Assembly: GCA_023101885.1 (NCBI GenBank)
Contig: JALPQD010000821.1
Span: 393,724 to 457,723 of the forward strand
Direction: 5' to 3'
Length of the DNA stretch: 64,000 nt
From: Typhlomys cinereus
Lineage: Eukaryota; Chordata; Mammalia; Rodentia; Platacanthomyidae
The first letter of the stretch is position 1. Each line of letters starts with the position of its first letter. The translations under genes were made by a program, and so were the position numbers. Shown here one piece after another: positions 1 through 12,160 of this stretch. Under the pieces are notes generated by a model, which worked only from the letters and a program-made list of their open reading frames with translations, had not been told where the DNA came from and made no database searches.

Positions 1-437
1 CTTATGGGGTGTTGGGGACTCCTATAGTTAATTGTAAAATATGTTCCTTGCTAAAATCAATAGCAGATCATTCTGCCTCTGTATTTTAAAAAAGCAGTTA
101 AAATGTGGGCTCAGCCCCATAGCTATCCGGTGAAGCATTATAGATTAGATAAGTTTGGAAATACTGAGAGAATGTTTCTGTTAAGTGCCTTTGCCCTGAA
201 GCAATGGGTTAGGTCTTGAAAAAATGTCCACCCTGAAGGTGATTTTTGCTGACTAAAAAATTATATGTCTGTTGTAGGTGCAACATTCTTTACCCCAAAA
301 TTTTCTGTATAAAAGTTGTCATGAAAGTTTCAATAAACGGGTTCAGGATACACTCGGACGAGAGGGAGCCGCGTGTGTTCTGTTCTCACCCGGTCCTGGG
401 GAGCCCTGGTCTCGAGGCCGCGACTCTGGTCTGCGGC
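1..437 (+). mobile_element. LTR-like end of an ERV, copy 1
   Basis: This segment is about 98% identical by eye to 11,722-12,160, with only a handful of substitutions and one-base indels. It has LTR-like organisation: a TGTTGGGGAC start at position 10, a TATAAAAG box at 308-315, an AATAAA signal at 332-337, and then a GC-rich stretch comparable to the R/U5 part of an LTR. It runs directly into the 61-bp satellite at about 438 without a recognisable primer-binding site. The bases before the presumed TG start are shared with the second copy, so this may be part of a larger segmental duplication rather than the 5' LTR of one provirus. An upstream TATAAAAG present in copy 2 (11,808-11,815) is altered to a run of A here, near 88-94. 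LTR assignment is inferred; the duplication is seen directly. Confidence 0.6.
308..337 (+). promoter_or_regulatory. TATA box and polyadenylation signal of LTR-like copy 1
   Basis: TATAAAAG at 308-315 is followed at 332-337 by AATAAA. A TATA box closely followed by AATAAA is a common arrangement at the U3/R boundary of LTRs. Both signals are exactly conserved in the second copy at 12,030-12,059. Function is not shown by sequence alone. Confidence 0.45.
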
Positions 438-1559
438 AATTGGCCACACCTGTGGCACTGAAATTGCTCATCAGGCATGCCGTGTCCTAATTAGCCTTGA
501 TTGGCCACACCTGTACTACTGAAATGGCTGATTAGACGTGCCTGGTCCTAATTAGCCTTGATTGGCCACACCTTCGCCACTAAAATTGCTGATTAGACGC
601 TGTTTGTGCTAATTAGCCCTGATTGTCTCAAATTCGAAACAATCTCTTCCTAATTAGCCTTGATTGGCCACACCTGTGCTACTGAAATGGCTGATTAGAC
701 GTGCCTGGTCCTAATTAGCCTTGATTGGCCACACCTGGGCCCCTGAGGCTTCTGATTAGACGCCCCTGGTCCGAATTAGCCTTGATTGGGCACACCTGTG
801 CCAATGAAATTGCTTATTAGGCGCGACTGATCCTAATTAGCCTTGATCGGGCACACCGGTATCACTTGAGTTGCTGATTAGGTGCGCCTGGTCCTAATTA
901 GCCTTGTTTGGCCACACCTGTGCCACTCATATTGCTGCATAGGTGCGTGGTTATAATTAGCATTGATTGGCCACACCTGAGACACTGAAATTGCTTATTA
1001 GGCACGCCTGGTCCTAATTAGCCTTGATTGGGCAAACCTGTGCAACTGATATTGCTGATTAGGCTCGCCAGGTCCTAATTCGCCTTGATTGGCCACACCT
1101 GTGCCACTGAAATTGCTTATTAGGCGCGACTGATCCTAATTAGCCTTGATGGGGCACACCTGTGCCACTGAAATTGCTGATTAGGCGTGCCTGGTCCTAA
1201 TTAGCCTTGTTTGGCCACACCTGTGCCACTGATATTGCTGCATAGGCGCGCCTGGTTATAATTAGCCTTGATTGGCCACACCTGAGACACTGAAATTTTT
1301 GAGTTGGCGCGTCTGGTCCTAATAAGCATTTGTTGGCCACACCTCAGCCACTGAAATTGCTGATTAGGCGCGCCTGGTCCTAATTAGGTTTGTTTGGCTA
1401 CACCTGTGCCTCTGAAATTGCTGATTAGGTGCATCTGGTCATAATTAGTCTTGATTGTCACTCATTTAAAACACCTGGTCTAAATTGGCCTTGATTAGCT
1501 ACACCTGTACCACTGAAATTACTAAATAGACGCTCCTGGTCTTAATTCGCCCTGATTGG

Positions 1560-4500
1560 CCACACCAGTGCCACTGAAATTGCTGATTAGGTACGTCTGA
1601 TCCTAATTAGCCTTGATTGGCCACACCTGTGCCTCTGAGGCTGCTGATTAAGGGCGCCTGGTGCTAATTAGCCTTGATTGGGCACACCTGTGCCACTGAA
1701 TTTGCTTATTAGGCACGCCTGGTCTTAATTAGCCTTGATTGGCCACACCTGTGCCACTGAAATTGCTTATTAGGCACGCCTGGTCCTAATTAGCCTTGAT
1801 TGGGCAAACCTGTGCAACTGATATCGCTGATTAGGCTCGCCAGGTCCTAATTAGCCTTGATTGGCCAGACCTGTGCCACTGAAATTGCTGATTAGGCGAG
1901 CCTGGTCCTAATTAGCCTTGATTGGTCACAACTGTGCTACTGAAATTGCTGATTATGCGCGCCTGGTGCTAATTTGCCTTGATTGGTCACACCTGTGCCC
2001 CTGAGATTGCTGATTTAGCGTGCCTGGTATTAAATAGCCTTGATTGGCCACACATGTGCAACTAAAATTACTGATTAGAAACGCCTGTTCTTAATTATTC
2101 TTGATTTTCAGTAATATAAATACATGGTCCTAATTACCTTTGATTGGCCACACCTGAGCCACTGAAATTGCTGATTAGGCAGGCCTGGTCCTACTTAGCC
2201 TTGATTGGGCAAACCTGTGACTCAGAAATTCCTGAGAAGGCTAGTCTGGTGCTAATTAGTCCTGAGTGGCCACACCTGTGTGACTGAAATTGATGTGTAG
2301 GCGTGCCTGGTCCTAATTAGCCTTGATTGGCCACACCTGTGCCACTGATATTGCTGGTTAGGCGCGCCTGGTCTTAATTAGCCTTCATTGGCCACAACTG
2401 TACTACTGAAATTGCTGATTAGACGCGCCTGGTCCTATTTAGCCTTGTTTGGCAGCACCTATGCCTCTGAAATTGATGATTAGGCGTGCCTGGTCTTAAT
2501 TAGCCTTGATTTTCGCTATGAGAAATGCCTGGTCTTAAATAACCTTGATAGGCCACAACTGTGCCACTGAAATTGCTGATTAGGCATGCCTGGTCTTAAT
2601 TAGCCTTGATTGGCCACGCCTGTGCCTCTGAAATTGCTGATTAGGAGCACCTGATGCTAATTAGCCGTGATTGGTGCTAATTAGAAACACCTGGTAATAA
2701 TTAGCCTGGATTGGCCATACCTGTGCCACGGATATTGCTGATTAGCCGAGCCTGGTCCTAATTAGCCTAATTGGTCACAACTGTGCTTCTGAAATTGCTG
2801 ATTAGGCACGCCTGGTGCTAATTAGCCTTGATTGGTCACACCTGTGCCCCTGAGATTGCTGATTTGGCGTGCCTGGTATTAAATAGCCTTGATTGGCCAC
2901 ACCTGTGCCATTGAAATTGCTGATTAGGCGTGCCTGATCACAATCAGCCTTGATTGGCGCCACCTCCGCCACTGAAATAGCTGATCAGGCGTGCCTGGTC
3001 CTAATTAGCCTTGATTGGCCACACCTGTGGCACTGAAATTGCTCATCAGGGATGCCGTGTCCTAATTAGCCTTGATTGGCCACACCTGTACTACTGAAAT
3101 GGCTGATTAGACGTGCCTGGTCCTAATTAGCCTTGATTGGCCACACCTTCGCCACTAAAATTGCTGATTAGACGCTGTTTGTCCTAATTAGCCCTGATTG
3201 TCTCAAATTCGAAACATCTCTTCCTAATTAGCCTTGATTGGCCACACCTGTACTACTGAAATGGCTGATTAGACGTGCATGGTCCTAATTAGCCTTGATT
3301 GGCCACATCTTTGAAACTGAAATTGCTGATTAGACGCTATTCGTGCTAATTAGCTCTGATTGTCTCAAATTAGAAACATCTGGTCCTAATTAGCCTTGAT
3401 TGGCCACACCTGTACTACTGAAATGGCTGATTAGACGTGCCTGGTCCTAATTAGCCTTGATTGGCCACACCTGGGCCCCTGAGGCTTCTGATTAGACGCC
3501 CCTGGTCCGAATTAGCCTTGATTGGGCACACCTGTGCCAATGAAATTGCTTATTAGGCGCGACTGATCCTAATTAGCCTTGATCGGGCACACCGGTATCA
3601 CTGGAATTGCTGATTGGGTGCGCCTGGTCCTAATTAGCCTTGTTTGGCCACACCTGTGCCACTGATATTGCTGCATAGGCGCGTGGTTATAATTAGCATT
3701 GATTGGCCACACCTGAGTCACTGAAATTTTTGAGTCGGCGCGTCTGCTCCTAATAAGCCTTTGTTGGCCAAACCTGTACCACTGAAATTGCTGATTAGGC
3801 GCGCCTGGTCCTAATTAGGTTTGTTTGGCCACACCTGTGCCTCTGAAATTGCTGATTAGGTGCATCTGGTCCTAATTAGCCTTGATTGTCGCTCATATAA
3901 AACACCTGGTCCTAATTGGCCTTGATTGGCTACACCTGTACCACTGAAATTACTAAATAGACGCTCCTGGTCTTAATTAGCCCTGATTGGCCACACCTGT
4001 GCCACTGAAATTGCTGATTAGGCGCGCCTGGTACTAATTTGCCTTGATTGGCCACACCAGTGCCACTGAAATTGCTGATTAGGTACGCCTGATCCTAATT
4101 AGCCTTGATTGGCCACACCTGTGCCTCTTTGGCTGCTGATTAGGGGCGCCTGGTGCTAATTAGCCTTGATTGGGCACACCTGTGCCACTGAATTTGCTTA
4201 TTAGGCACGCCTGGTCTTAATTAGCCTTGATTGGCCACACCTGTGCCACTGAAATTGCTTATTAGGCACGCCTGGTCCTAATTAGCCTTGATTGGGCAAA
4301 CCTGTGCAACTGATATCGCTGATTAGGCTCGCCAGGTCCTAATTAGCCTTGATTGGCCAGACCTGTGCCACTGAAATTGCTGATTAGGCGAGCCTGGTCC
4401 TAATTAGCCTTGATTGGTCACAACTGTGCTACTGAAATTGCTGATTATGCGCGCCTGGTGCTAATTTGCCTTGATTGGTCACACCTGTGCCCCTGAGATT

Positions 4501-6550
4501 GCTGATTTAGCGTGCCTGGTATTAAATAGCCTTGATTGGCCACACATGTGCAACTAAAATTACTGATTAGAAACGCCTGTTCTTAATTATTCTTGATTTT
4601 CAGTAATATAAATACATGGTCCTAATTACCTTTGATTGGCCACACCTGAGCCACTGAAATTGCTGATTAGGCAGGCCTGGTCCTACTTAGCCTTGATTGG
4701 GCAAACCTGTGACTCAGAAATTCCTGAGAAGGCTAGTCTGGTGCTAATTAGTCCTGAGTGGCCACACCTGTGTGACTGAAATTGATGTGTAGGCGTGCCT
4801 GGTCCTAATTAGCCTTGATTGGCCACACCTGTGCCACTGATATTGCTGGTTAGGCGCGCCTGGTCTTAATTAGCCTTCATTGGCCACAACTGTACTACTG
4901 AAATTGCTGATTAGACGCGCCTGGTCCTATTTAGCCTTGTTTGGCAGCACCTATGCCTCTGAAATTGATGATTAGGCGTGCCTGGTCTTAATTAGCCTTG
5001 ATTTTCGCTAATGAGAAATGCCTGGTCTTAAATAACCTTGATAGGCCACAACTGTGCCACTGAAATTGCTGATTAGGCATGCCTGGTCTTAATTAGCCTT
5101 GATTGGCCACGCCTGTGCCTCTGAAATTGCTGATTAGGAGCACCTGATGCTAATTAGCCGTGATTGGTGCTAATTAGAAACACCTGGTAATAATTAGCCT
5201 GGATTGGCCATACCTGTGCCACGGATATTGCTGATTAGCCGAGCCTGGTCCTAATTAGCCTTAATTGGTCACAACTGTGCTTCTGAAATTGCTGATTAGG
5301 CACGCCTGGTGCTAATTAGCCTTGATTGGTCACACCTGTGCCCCTGAGATTGCTGATTTGGCGTGCCTGGTATTAAATAGCCTTGATTGGCCACACCTGT
5401 GCCATTGAAATTGCTGATTAGGCGTGCCTGATCACAATCAGCCTTGATTGGCGCCACCTCCGCCACTGAAATAGCTGATCAGGCGTGCCTGGTCCTAATT
5501 AGCCTTGATTGGCCACACCTGTGGCACTGAAATTGCTCATCAGGGATGCCGTGTCCTAATTAGCCTTGATTGGCCACACCTGTACTACTGAAATGGCTGA
5601 TTAGACGTGCCTGGTCCTAATTAGCCTTGATTGGCCACACCTTCGCCACTAAAATTGCTGATTAGACGCTGTTTGTCCTAATTAGCCCTGATTGTCTCAA
5701 ATTCGAAACATCTCTTCCTAATTAGCCTTGATTGGCCACACCTGTACTACTGAAATGGCTGATTAGACGTGCATGGTCCTAATTAGCCTTGATTGGCCAC
5801 ATCTTTGAAACTGAAATTGCTGATTAGACGCTATTCGTGCTAATTAGCTCTGATTGTCTCAAATTAGAAACATCTGGTCCTAATTAGCCTTGATTGGCCA
5901 CACCTGTACTACTGAAATGGCTGATTAGACGTGCCTGGTCCTAATTAGCCTTGATTGGCCACACCTGGGCCCCTGAGGCTTCTGATTAGACGCCCCTGGT
6001 CCGAATTAGCCTTGATTGGGCACACCTGTGCCAATGAAATTGCTTATTAGGCGCGACTGATCCTAATTAGCCTTGATCGGGCACACCGGTATCACTGGAA
6101 TTGCTGATTGGGTGCGCCTGGTCCTAATTAGCCTTGTTTGGCCACACCTGTGCCACTGATATTGCTGCATAGGCGCGTGGTTATAATTAGCATTGATTGG
6201 CCACACCTGAGTCACTGAAATTTTTGAGTCGGCGCGTCTGCTCCTAATAAGCCTTTGTTGGCCAAACCTGTACCACTGAAATTGCTGATTAGGCGCGCCT
6301 GGTCCTAATTAGGTTTGTTTGGCCACACCTGTGCCTCTGAAATTGCTGATTAGGTGCATCTGGTCCTAATTAGCCTTGATTGTCGCTCATATAAAACACC
6401 TGGTCCTAATTGGCCTTGATTGGCTACACCTGTACCACTGAAATTACTAAATAGACGCTCCTGGTCTTAATTAGCCCTGATTGGCCACACCTGTGCCACT
6501 GAAATTGCTGATTAGGCGCGCCTGGTACTAATTTGCCTTGATTGGCCACA
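1560..6550 (+). repeat. Tandem higher-order repeat, period 2,494 bp
   Basis: Two consecutive blocks of the 61-bp satellite are nearly identical with a period of 2,494 bp. For example, the diagnostic variant TTCGCCACTAAAATTGC occurs at 3,148 and 5,642. The runs of variant units between 2,040 and 4,060 recur in the same order from 4,534. A third, more diverged block continues to about 8,300, and a related copy of the marker variant at 573 lies 2,575 bp upstream of the first. Unit order within each block is preserved, so each block behaves as one higher-order unit. Outer limits are approximate. Confidence 0.8.
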
Positions 6551-8848
6551 CCAGTGCCACTGAAATTGCTGATTAGGTACACCTGATCCTAATTAGCCTT
6601 GATTGGCCACACCTGTGCCTCTTTGGCTGCTGATTAGGGGCGCCTGGTGCTAATTAGCCTTGATTGGGCACACCTGTGCCACTGAATTTGCTTATTAGGC
6701 ACGCCTGGTCTTAATTAGCCTTGATTGGCCACACCTGTGCCTCTTTGGCTGCTGATTAGGGGCGCCTGGTGCTAATTAGCCTTGATTGGGCACACCTGTG
6801 CCACTGAATTTGCTTATTAGGCACGCCTGGTCTTAATTAGCCTTGATTGGCCACACCTGTGCCACTGAAATTGCTGAGTAGGTACGCCTGATCCTAATTA
6901 GCCTTGATTGGCCACACCTGTGCCTCTTTGGCTGCTGATTAGGGGCGCCTGGTGCTAATTAGCCTTGATTGGGCACACCTGTGCCACTGAATTTGCTTAT
7001 TAGGCACGCCTGGTCTTAATTAGCCTTGATTGGCCACACCTGTGCCACTGAAATTGCTTATTAGGCACGCCTGGTCCTAATTAGCCTTGATTGGGCAAAC
7101 CTGTGCAACTGATATTGATGATTAGGCCTGCCAGGTCCTAATTAGACTTGATTGGCCAGACCTGTGCCACTGAAATTGCTGATTAGGCGAGCCTGGTCCT
7201 AATTAGCCTTGATTGGACACAATTGTGCTACTGAAATTGCTGATTATGCGCGCCTGGTGTTAATTTGCCTTGATTGGTCACACCTGTGCCCCTGAGATTG
7301 CTGATTTGGCGTGCCTGGTATTAAATAGCCTTGATTGGCCACACCTGTGCCACTGAAATTGCTGCTCAGGCGCGCCTGGCCCTAATTAGCCTTCGTTGGC
7401 CACACCTGTGCAACTAAAATTACTGATTAGAAACGCCTGTTCTTAATTATCCTTGATTTTCAGTAATTATAAATACATGGTCCTAATTACCCTTGATTGG
7501 CCACACCTGTGCCACTGAAATTGCTGATTAGGCAGGCCTGGTCCTACTTAGCCTTGATTGGGCAAACCTGTGACACAGAAATTGCTGAGAAGGCTAATCT
7601 GGTGCTAATTAGTCCTGAGTGGCCACACCTGTGTGACTGAAATTGGTGTGTAGGCGTGCCTGGTCCTAATTAGCCTTGATTGGCCACACCTGTGCCACTG
7701 ATATTGCTGGTTAGGCGCGCCTGGTCTTAATTAGCCTTCATTGGCCACAACTGTACTACTGAAATTGCTGATTAGACGCGCCTGGTCCTATTTAGCCTTG
7801 TTTGGCAGCACCTATGCCTCTGAAATTGATGATTAGGCGTGCCTGGTCTTAATTAGCCTTGATTTTCGCTAATGAGAAATGTCTGGTCTTAAATAACCTT
7901 GATAGGCCACAACTGTGCCACTGAAATTGCTGATTAGGCACGCCTGGTCTTAATTAGCCTTGATTGGCCACGCCTGTGCCTCTGAAATTGCTGATTAGCA
8001 GCGCCTGATGCTAATTAGCCGTGATTGGTGCTAATTAGAAACACCTGGTAATAATTAGCCTTGATTGGCCATACCTGTGCCACGGATATTGCTGATTAGC
8101 CGAGCCTGGTCCTAATTAGCCTTAATTGGTCACAACTGTGCTACTGAAATTGCTGATTTGGCGCGCCTGGTGCTAATTAGCCTTGATTGGTCACACCTGT
8201 GCCCCTGAGATTGATGATTTGGCGTGCCTGGTATTAAATAGCCTTGATTGGCCACACCTGTGCCACTGAAATTGCTGATTAGGTATGCCTGATCCTAATT
8301 AGCCTTGATTGGCCACACCTGTGCCTCTGAGGCTGCTGATTAGGGGCGCCTGGTGCTAATTAGCCTTGATTGGGCACACCTGTGCCACTGAATTTGCTTA
8401 TTAGGCACGCCTGGTCTTAATTAGCCTTGATTGGGCACACCTGTGCCACTGAAATTGATTATTAGGCACGCCTGGTCCTAATTAGCCTTGATTGGGCAAG
8501 CCTGTGCAACTGATATTGTTGATTAGGCTGGCCAGGTCCCAATTAGACTTGATTGGCCACACCTGTGCCACTGAAATTGCTGATTAGGCGAGCCTGGTCT
8601 TAATTAGCCTTGATTGGCCACATCTGTGCCACTGAAATTGATTATTAGGCACGCCTGGTCCTAATTAGCCTTGATTGGGCAAGCCTGTGCAACTGATATT
8701 GCTGATTAGGCTGGCCAGGTCCTAATTAACCTTGATTGGCCACACCTGTGCCACTGAAATTGCTTATTAGGCGCCACTGATCCTAATTAGCCTTGATGGG
8801 GCACACCTGTGCCACTGAAATTGCTGATTAGGCTCGCCTAGTCCTAAT

Positions 8849-10306
8849 TAGCCTTGTTTGGCCACACCTGTGCCACTGAAATTGCTGCATAGGCGCGCCT
8901 GGTTATAATTAGCCTTGATTGGCCACACCTGAGACACTGAAATATTTGAGTAGGCACGTCTGGTCCTAATAAGCCTTTTTTGGCAACTCCTGTACAACTG
9001 ATATTGCTGATTAGGCGCCCCTGGTGCTATTTGGGCTTGTTTGACCACACCTGTGCCTCTGAAATTGCTGCGTAGGCTTGCTTGGTCCTAATTAGCCTTG
9101 GTTGGCCACACCTGTGCTACTGAAATAGCTGATTATATGCGCCTGATCCTAATTAGCCTTGATTGGCCACACCTTCTCCTCTGAAATTGCTGATTAGGCG
9201 CTATTCGTGCTAATAAGCCCTGATTGTCTCTAATAAGAAACACCTGGTACTAATTAGCCTTGATTGGCCACACCTGTGCCAGTGAAATTGCTGATTTGGC
9301 GTGCCTGGTCCCAATTAGCCTTTATTGTCACTAATTAGAAACACCTGGTCCTAAATAGCCTTGATTGGCCACACCTGTACCACTGAAATTGCTGATTAGA
9401 AGCACCTTGTCCTAATTGGTTTTGTTTATCCACACCTGTGCCACTGAAGTTGCTGATTAGGCGCGCCTGGTCCTAATTATCCTTGATTTTCAATAATTAT
9501 AAACACGTGATCCTAATTAGCCTTGATTGGCCACCCCTTGCAACTGAAATTGCTGATTCAGCAGGCCTGGTCCTACTTAGCCTTGTTTGGCCACACCTGT
9601 GCCACTGAAATTGCTGCATAGGCGCGCCTGGTTATAATTAGCCTTGATTGGCCACACCTGAGACACTGAAATATTTGAGTAGGCACGTCTGGTCCTAATA
9701 AGCCTTTTTTGGCAACTCCTGTACAACTGATATTGCTGATTAGGCGCCCCTGGTGCTATTTGGGCTTGTTTGACCACACCTGTGCCTCTGAAATTGCTGC
9801 GTAGGCTTGCTTGGTCCTAATTAGCCTTGGTTGGCCACACCTGTGCTACTGAAATAGCTGATTATATGCGCCTGATCCTAATTAGCCTTGATTGGCCACA
9901 CCTTCTCCTCTGAAATTGCTGATTAGGCGCTATTCGTGCTAATAAGCCCTGATTGTCTCTAATAAGAAACACCTGGTACTAATTAGCCTTGATTGGCCAC
10001 ACCTGTGCCAGTGAAATTGCTGATTTGGCGTGCCTGGTCCCAATTAGCCTTTATTGTCACTAATTAGAAACACCTGGTCCTAAATAGCCTTGATTGGCCA
10101 CACCTGTACCACTGAAATTGCTGATTAGAAGCACCTTGTCCTAATTGGTTTTGTTTATCCACACCTGTGCCACTGAAGTTGCTGATTAGGCGTGCCTGGT
10201 CCTAATTATCCTTGATTTTCAATAATTATAAACACGTGATCCTAATTAGCCTTGATTGGCCACCCCTTGCAACTGAAATTGCTGATTCAGCAGGCCTGGT
10301 CCTACT
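8849..10306 (+). repeat. Recent 729-bp tandem duplication in the satellite
   Basis: The sequence at about 8,849-9,577 is repeated at about 9,578-10,306 with a period of 729 bp, close to 12 monomers. I noticed only one substitution in the second half (GCGCGCC against GCGTGCC near 9,472/10,201). This is far fewer than between neighbouring monomers, so the duplication is young relative to the array. Confidence 0.85.
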
Positions 10307-10441
10307 TAGCCTTGATTGGCCACACCTGTGCCATTGAAATTGCTGATTAGGCGCGCCTGGTCACAATCAGCCTTGATTGGCCACACCTCCGCCACTGAAA
10401 TAGCTGATCAGGCGTGCCTGGTCCCAATTAGCCTTGATTGG

Positions 10442-11729
10442 CTGCCGCGCTCCTATCCAACTAATCTGGTAGAATATGTCTCAGTTTGGAAAAGGTGGAT
10501 TCAAAGTAACATGTTTTGGGATAAGGACATGGCTTTATTTTAGAGAAATAAGGAAAAATATGGGAATTGTCAGGTCTTGGTGTTTCTTCCCAGTTCAGGC
10601 CTAAAGCCTGTTCCCTGGGAAGGTCACAGTAACCCCATGGGCAAGTGCTAGGAATTTCTCGGTATGCCGCAATAAAGCCCATGGACAGGTGCTAAGCATT
10701 TTTACCTAGGTTTTGTTTGGGATAATTCAAGTTTTGCCTCTGGCAGGAAGAATCCTTCTGGAATTTAGGAGTGCCCTTTCTTAGGGTTTTTTGGAACTAG
10801 CTTCCTGCTCTCTGTTCTAGAGAAGAAGCCTGCTTTTTAAGTTTCAGTCAAATACTAAATAGAAATTTCATGCCTAGTCATTTACAATAAGTAGACTTGT
10901 TAATCAGAATGTGTGCACTGATTTTAAGGAAATTAGAGAATAACTTCTAGAGTCTTAAAAATAGGTGGGTAAAATTCCCACCTACGTACTAACTCAGAAA
11001 TTCCAGAAGTATAAGACTATGCTCTCAGTCCACCAGAACCTTAAAAGAAACTGTGATACCCTCTTACCCTGGCTGAAGGCCAAGGAAGAGACCATCATGC
11101 CAGAAAGTCTAGATGCCAAGACTGCCCCTGGAGATGGTATTTGCAATCCAAACTGGGAGAATCCATGTCAGAAGCAAAGGAGGCCGTGTCTTTCCTACCC
11201 CAAACAGCACTCTTATGAGAAATCACAGAGATGGACCATCTGAGTGCACTCCCACCAATGATCGCCTCCGCCCCGAAAGAGACACCCTCGAAAGAGACAC
11301 CCTCGGCATATGGGGCCTGACTGGACCCCAGGTTTGGAGTATGCATGGTTCACAGATGGGTCATCTAACTGATGGCAATACACTTCTGGAATTCCTCAAA
11401 GGAAGACATAAGCAACCTTACTATTAAAGGAATAGAAGGATGCTATTATAGAAGTTATTCTTTTAATAATTATATTGCTTAAGTGTTTTTCTTCAGTGCA
11501 TACCTCAGTGCTCCATCGACAGAACCAGCTATAGCTTATGGGCCTTGAGTACCCAAGTCAAGGCCCCCTTAGAGATGTAGTTTAAGCTTGGATAGTAGGG
11601 ACTACATGAGCTGCATACATCTTCCCAAGTTAGAACCTGCTGCCATGCCTGGTGCCTATGTCGACCTACTTGACTGAGAGTATCAACCTGGAGAGGACAA
11701 CAGCAAAAACTCATGCTGGAACTTATGGG
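10442..11729 (+). mobile_element. Degenerate ERV internal region
   Basis: This is non-satellite sequence between satellite block 1 and the second LTR-like segment. It carries an RNase H-like remnant at 11,304-11,372 and ends where the LTR-like sequence starts. The rest has short open frames only (for example 10,965-11,243 and 11,113-11,427, in different frames) with no product I recognise. The junction with the satellite at 10,441/10,442 is abrupt and falls within a monomer. A substantial internal deletion relative to a full provirus is inferred, because gag, protease, most of pol and env are not recognisable. ERV origin rests on the RNase H motif and on the adjoining LTR-like end. Confidence 0.55.
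11304..11372 (+). pseudogene. Retroviral pol RNase H remnant
   Basis: One frame reads PDWTPGLEYAWFTDGSSN and then hits a TGA at 11,370-11,372. The W-F-T-D-G-S-S core resembles the first conserved catalytic-aspartate motif of retroviral RNase H domains, which degrades RNA in RNA-DNA hybrids during reverse transcription. Only this short stretch is recognisable; the upstream reverse transcriptase and the rest of RNase H are absent or too decayed to see. The fragment is non-functional. Confidence 0.5.
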
Positions 11730-12160
11730 GTGTTGGGGACTCCTATAGTTAATTGTAAAATATGTTCCTTGCTAAAATGAATAGGAGATCATTCTGCCTC
11801 TGTATTTTATAAAAGCAGTTAAAATATGGGCTCAGCCCCATAGCTATCCGGTGAAGCATTATAGATTAGATAAGTTTGGAAATACTGAAAGAATGTTTCT
11901 GTTAAGTGCCTTTGCCCTGAAGCAATGGGTTAGGTTCTTGAAAAAATGTCCACCCTGAAGGTGATTTTTGCTGACTAAAAAATTATATGTCTGTTGTAGG
12001 TGCAACATTCTTTACCCCAAAATTTTCTGTATAAAAGTTGTCATGAAAGTTTCAATAAACGGGTTCAGGATACACTCGGACGAGAGGGAGCCGCGTGTGT
12101 TCTGTTCTCCACCCGGTCCTGGGGAGCCCTGGTCTCGAGGCCGCGACTCTGGTCTGCGGC
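11730..12160 (+). mobile_element. LTR-like end of an ERV, copy 2
   Basis: This is the near-identical second copy of the segment at the window start. It begins TGTTGGGGAC after ACTTATGGGG and contains TATAAAAG at 11,808-11,815 (intact here, mutated in copy 1), TATAAAAG at 12,030-12,037 and AATAAA at 12,054-12,059. A GC-rich tail ends at CTGCGGC, where 61-bp satellite units begin. It follows the ERV internal remnant, as a 3' LTR would. Homology with copy 1 does not stop at the LTR-like end: the satellite beyond it also matches to about 13,160. Confidence 0.6.
12030..12059 (+). promoter_or_regulatory. TATA box and polyadenylation signal of LTR-like copy 2
   Basis: TATAAAAG at 12,030-12,037 and AATAAA at 12,054-12,059 have the same spacing as in copy 1. 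A second TATAAAAG lies upstream at 11,808-11,815. Either could be the promoter element; the sequence does not decide. Confidence 0.45.

Larger units (their letters stand above)
438..10441 (+). repeat. 61-bp satellite array, block 1
   Basis: Degenerate tandem repeats fill 10 kb, roughly 160 units. The typical unit is 61 bp and contains, in order, CCTAATTAGCCTTGATTGGC, CACACCTGTGCCACTGAAAT and TGCTGATTAGGCGCGCCTGG. Local duplications separated by exactly 122 and 183 bp (the CTCTTTGG variant at 6,619, 6,741 and 6,924) confirm the 61-bp period. A shorter unit of about 40 bp (TTGATTGTCGCTAATTAG then AAACACCTGGT) is interspersed; it lacks the CACACCTGTGCCACTGAAAT part. The CpG-rich core GGCGCGCC is frequently changed to GGCGTGCC or GGCACGCC. 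The apparent open frames in this block, including the duplicated 66-residue minus-strand frame at 8,848-9,048 and 9,577-9,777, are read-throughs of repeat units and not genes. Confidence 0.95.

Noticed and set aside
8848..9777. Identical 66-residue minus-strand frames at 8,848-9,048 and 9,577-9,777
   Set aside because: They are satellite units read in one frame; identity comes from the 729-bp DNA duplication. There is no start context or coding bias.
11113..11427. 104-residue open frame in the ERV stub as a gene
   Set aside because: It overlaps the RNase H remnant in another frame and has no recognisable domain.
1..12160. One complete provirus with LTRs at 1-437 and 11,730-12,160 and the satellite as internal sequence
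   Set aside because: Similarity continues before the LTR start and for ~1 kb of satellite past both LTR-like ends, which favours segmental duplication of a composite. A provirus reading remains possible but less economical.
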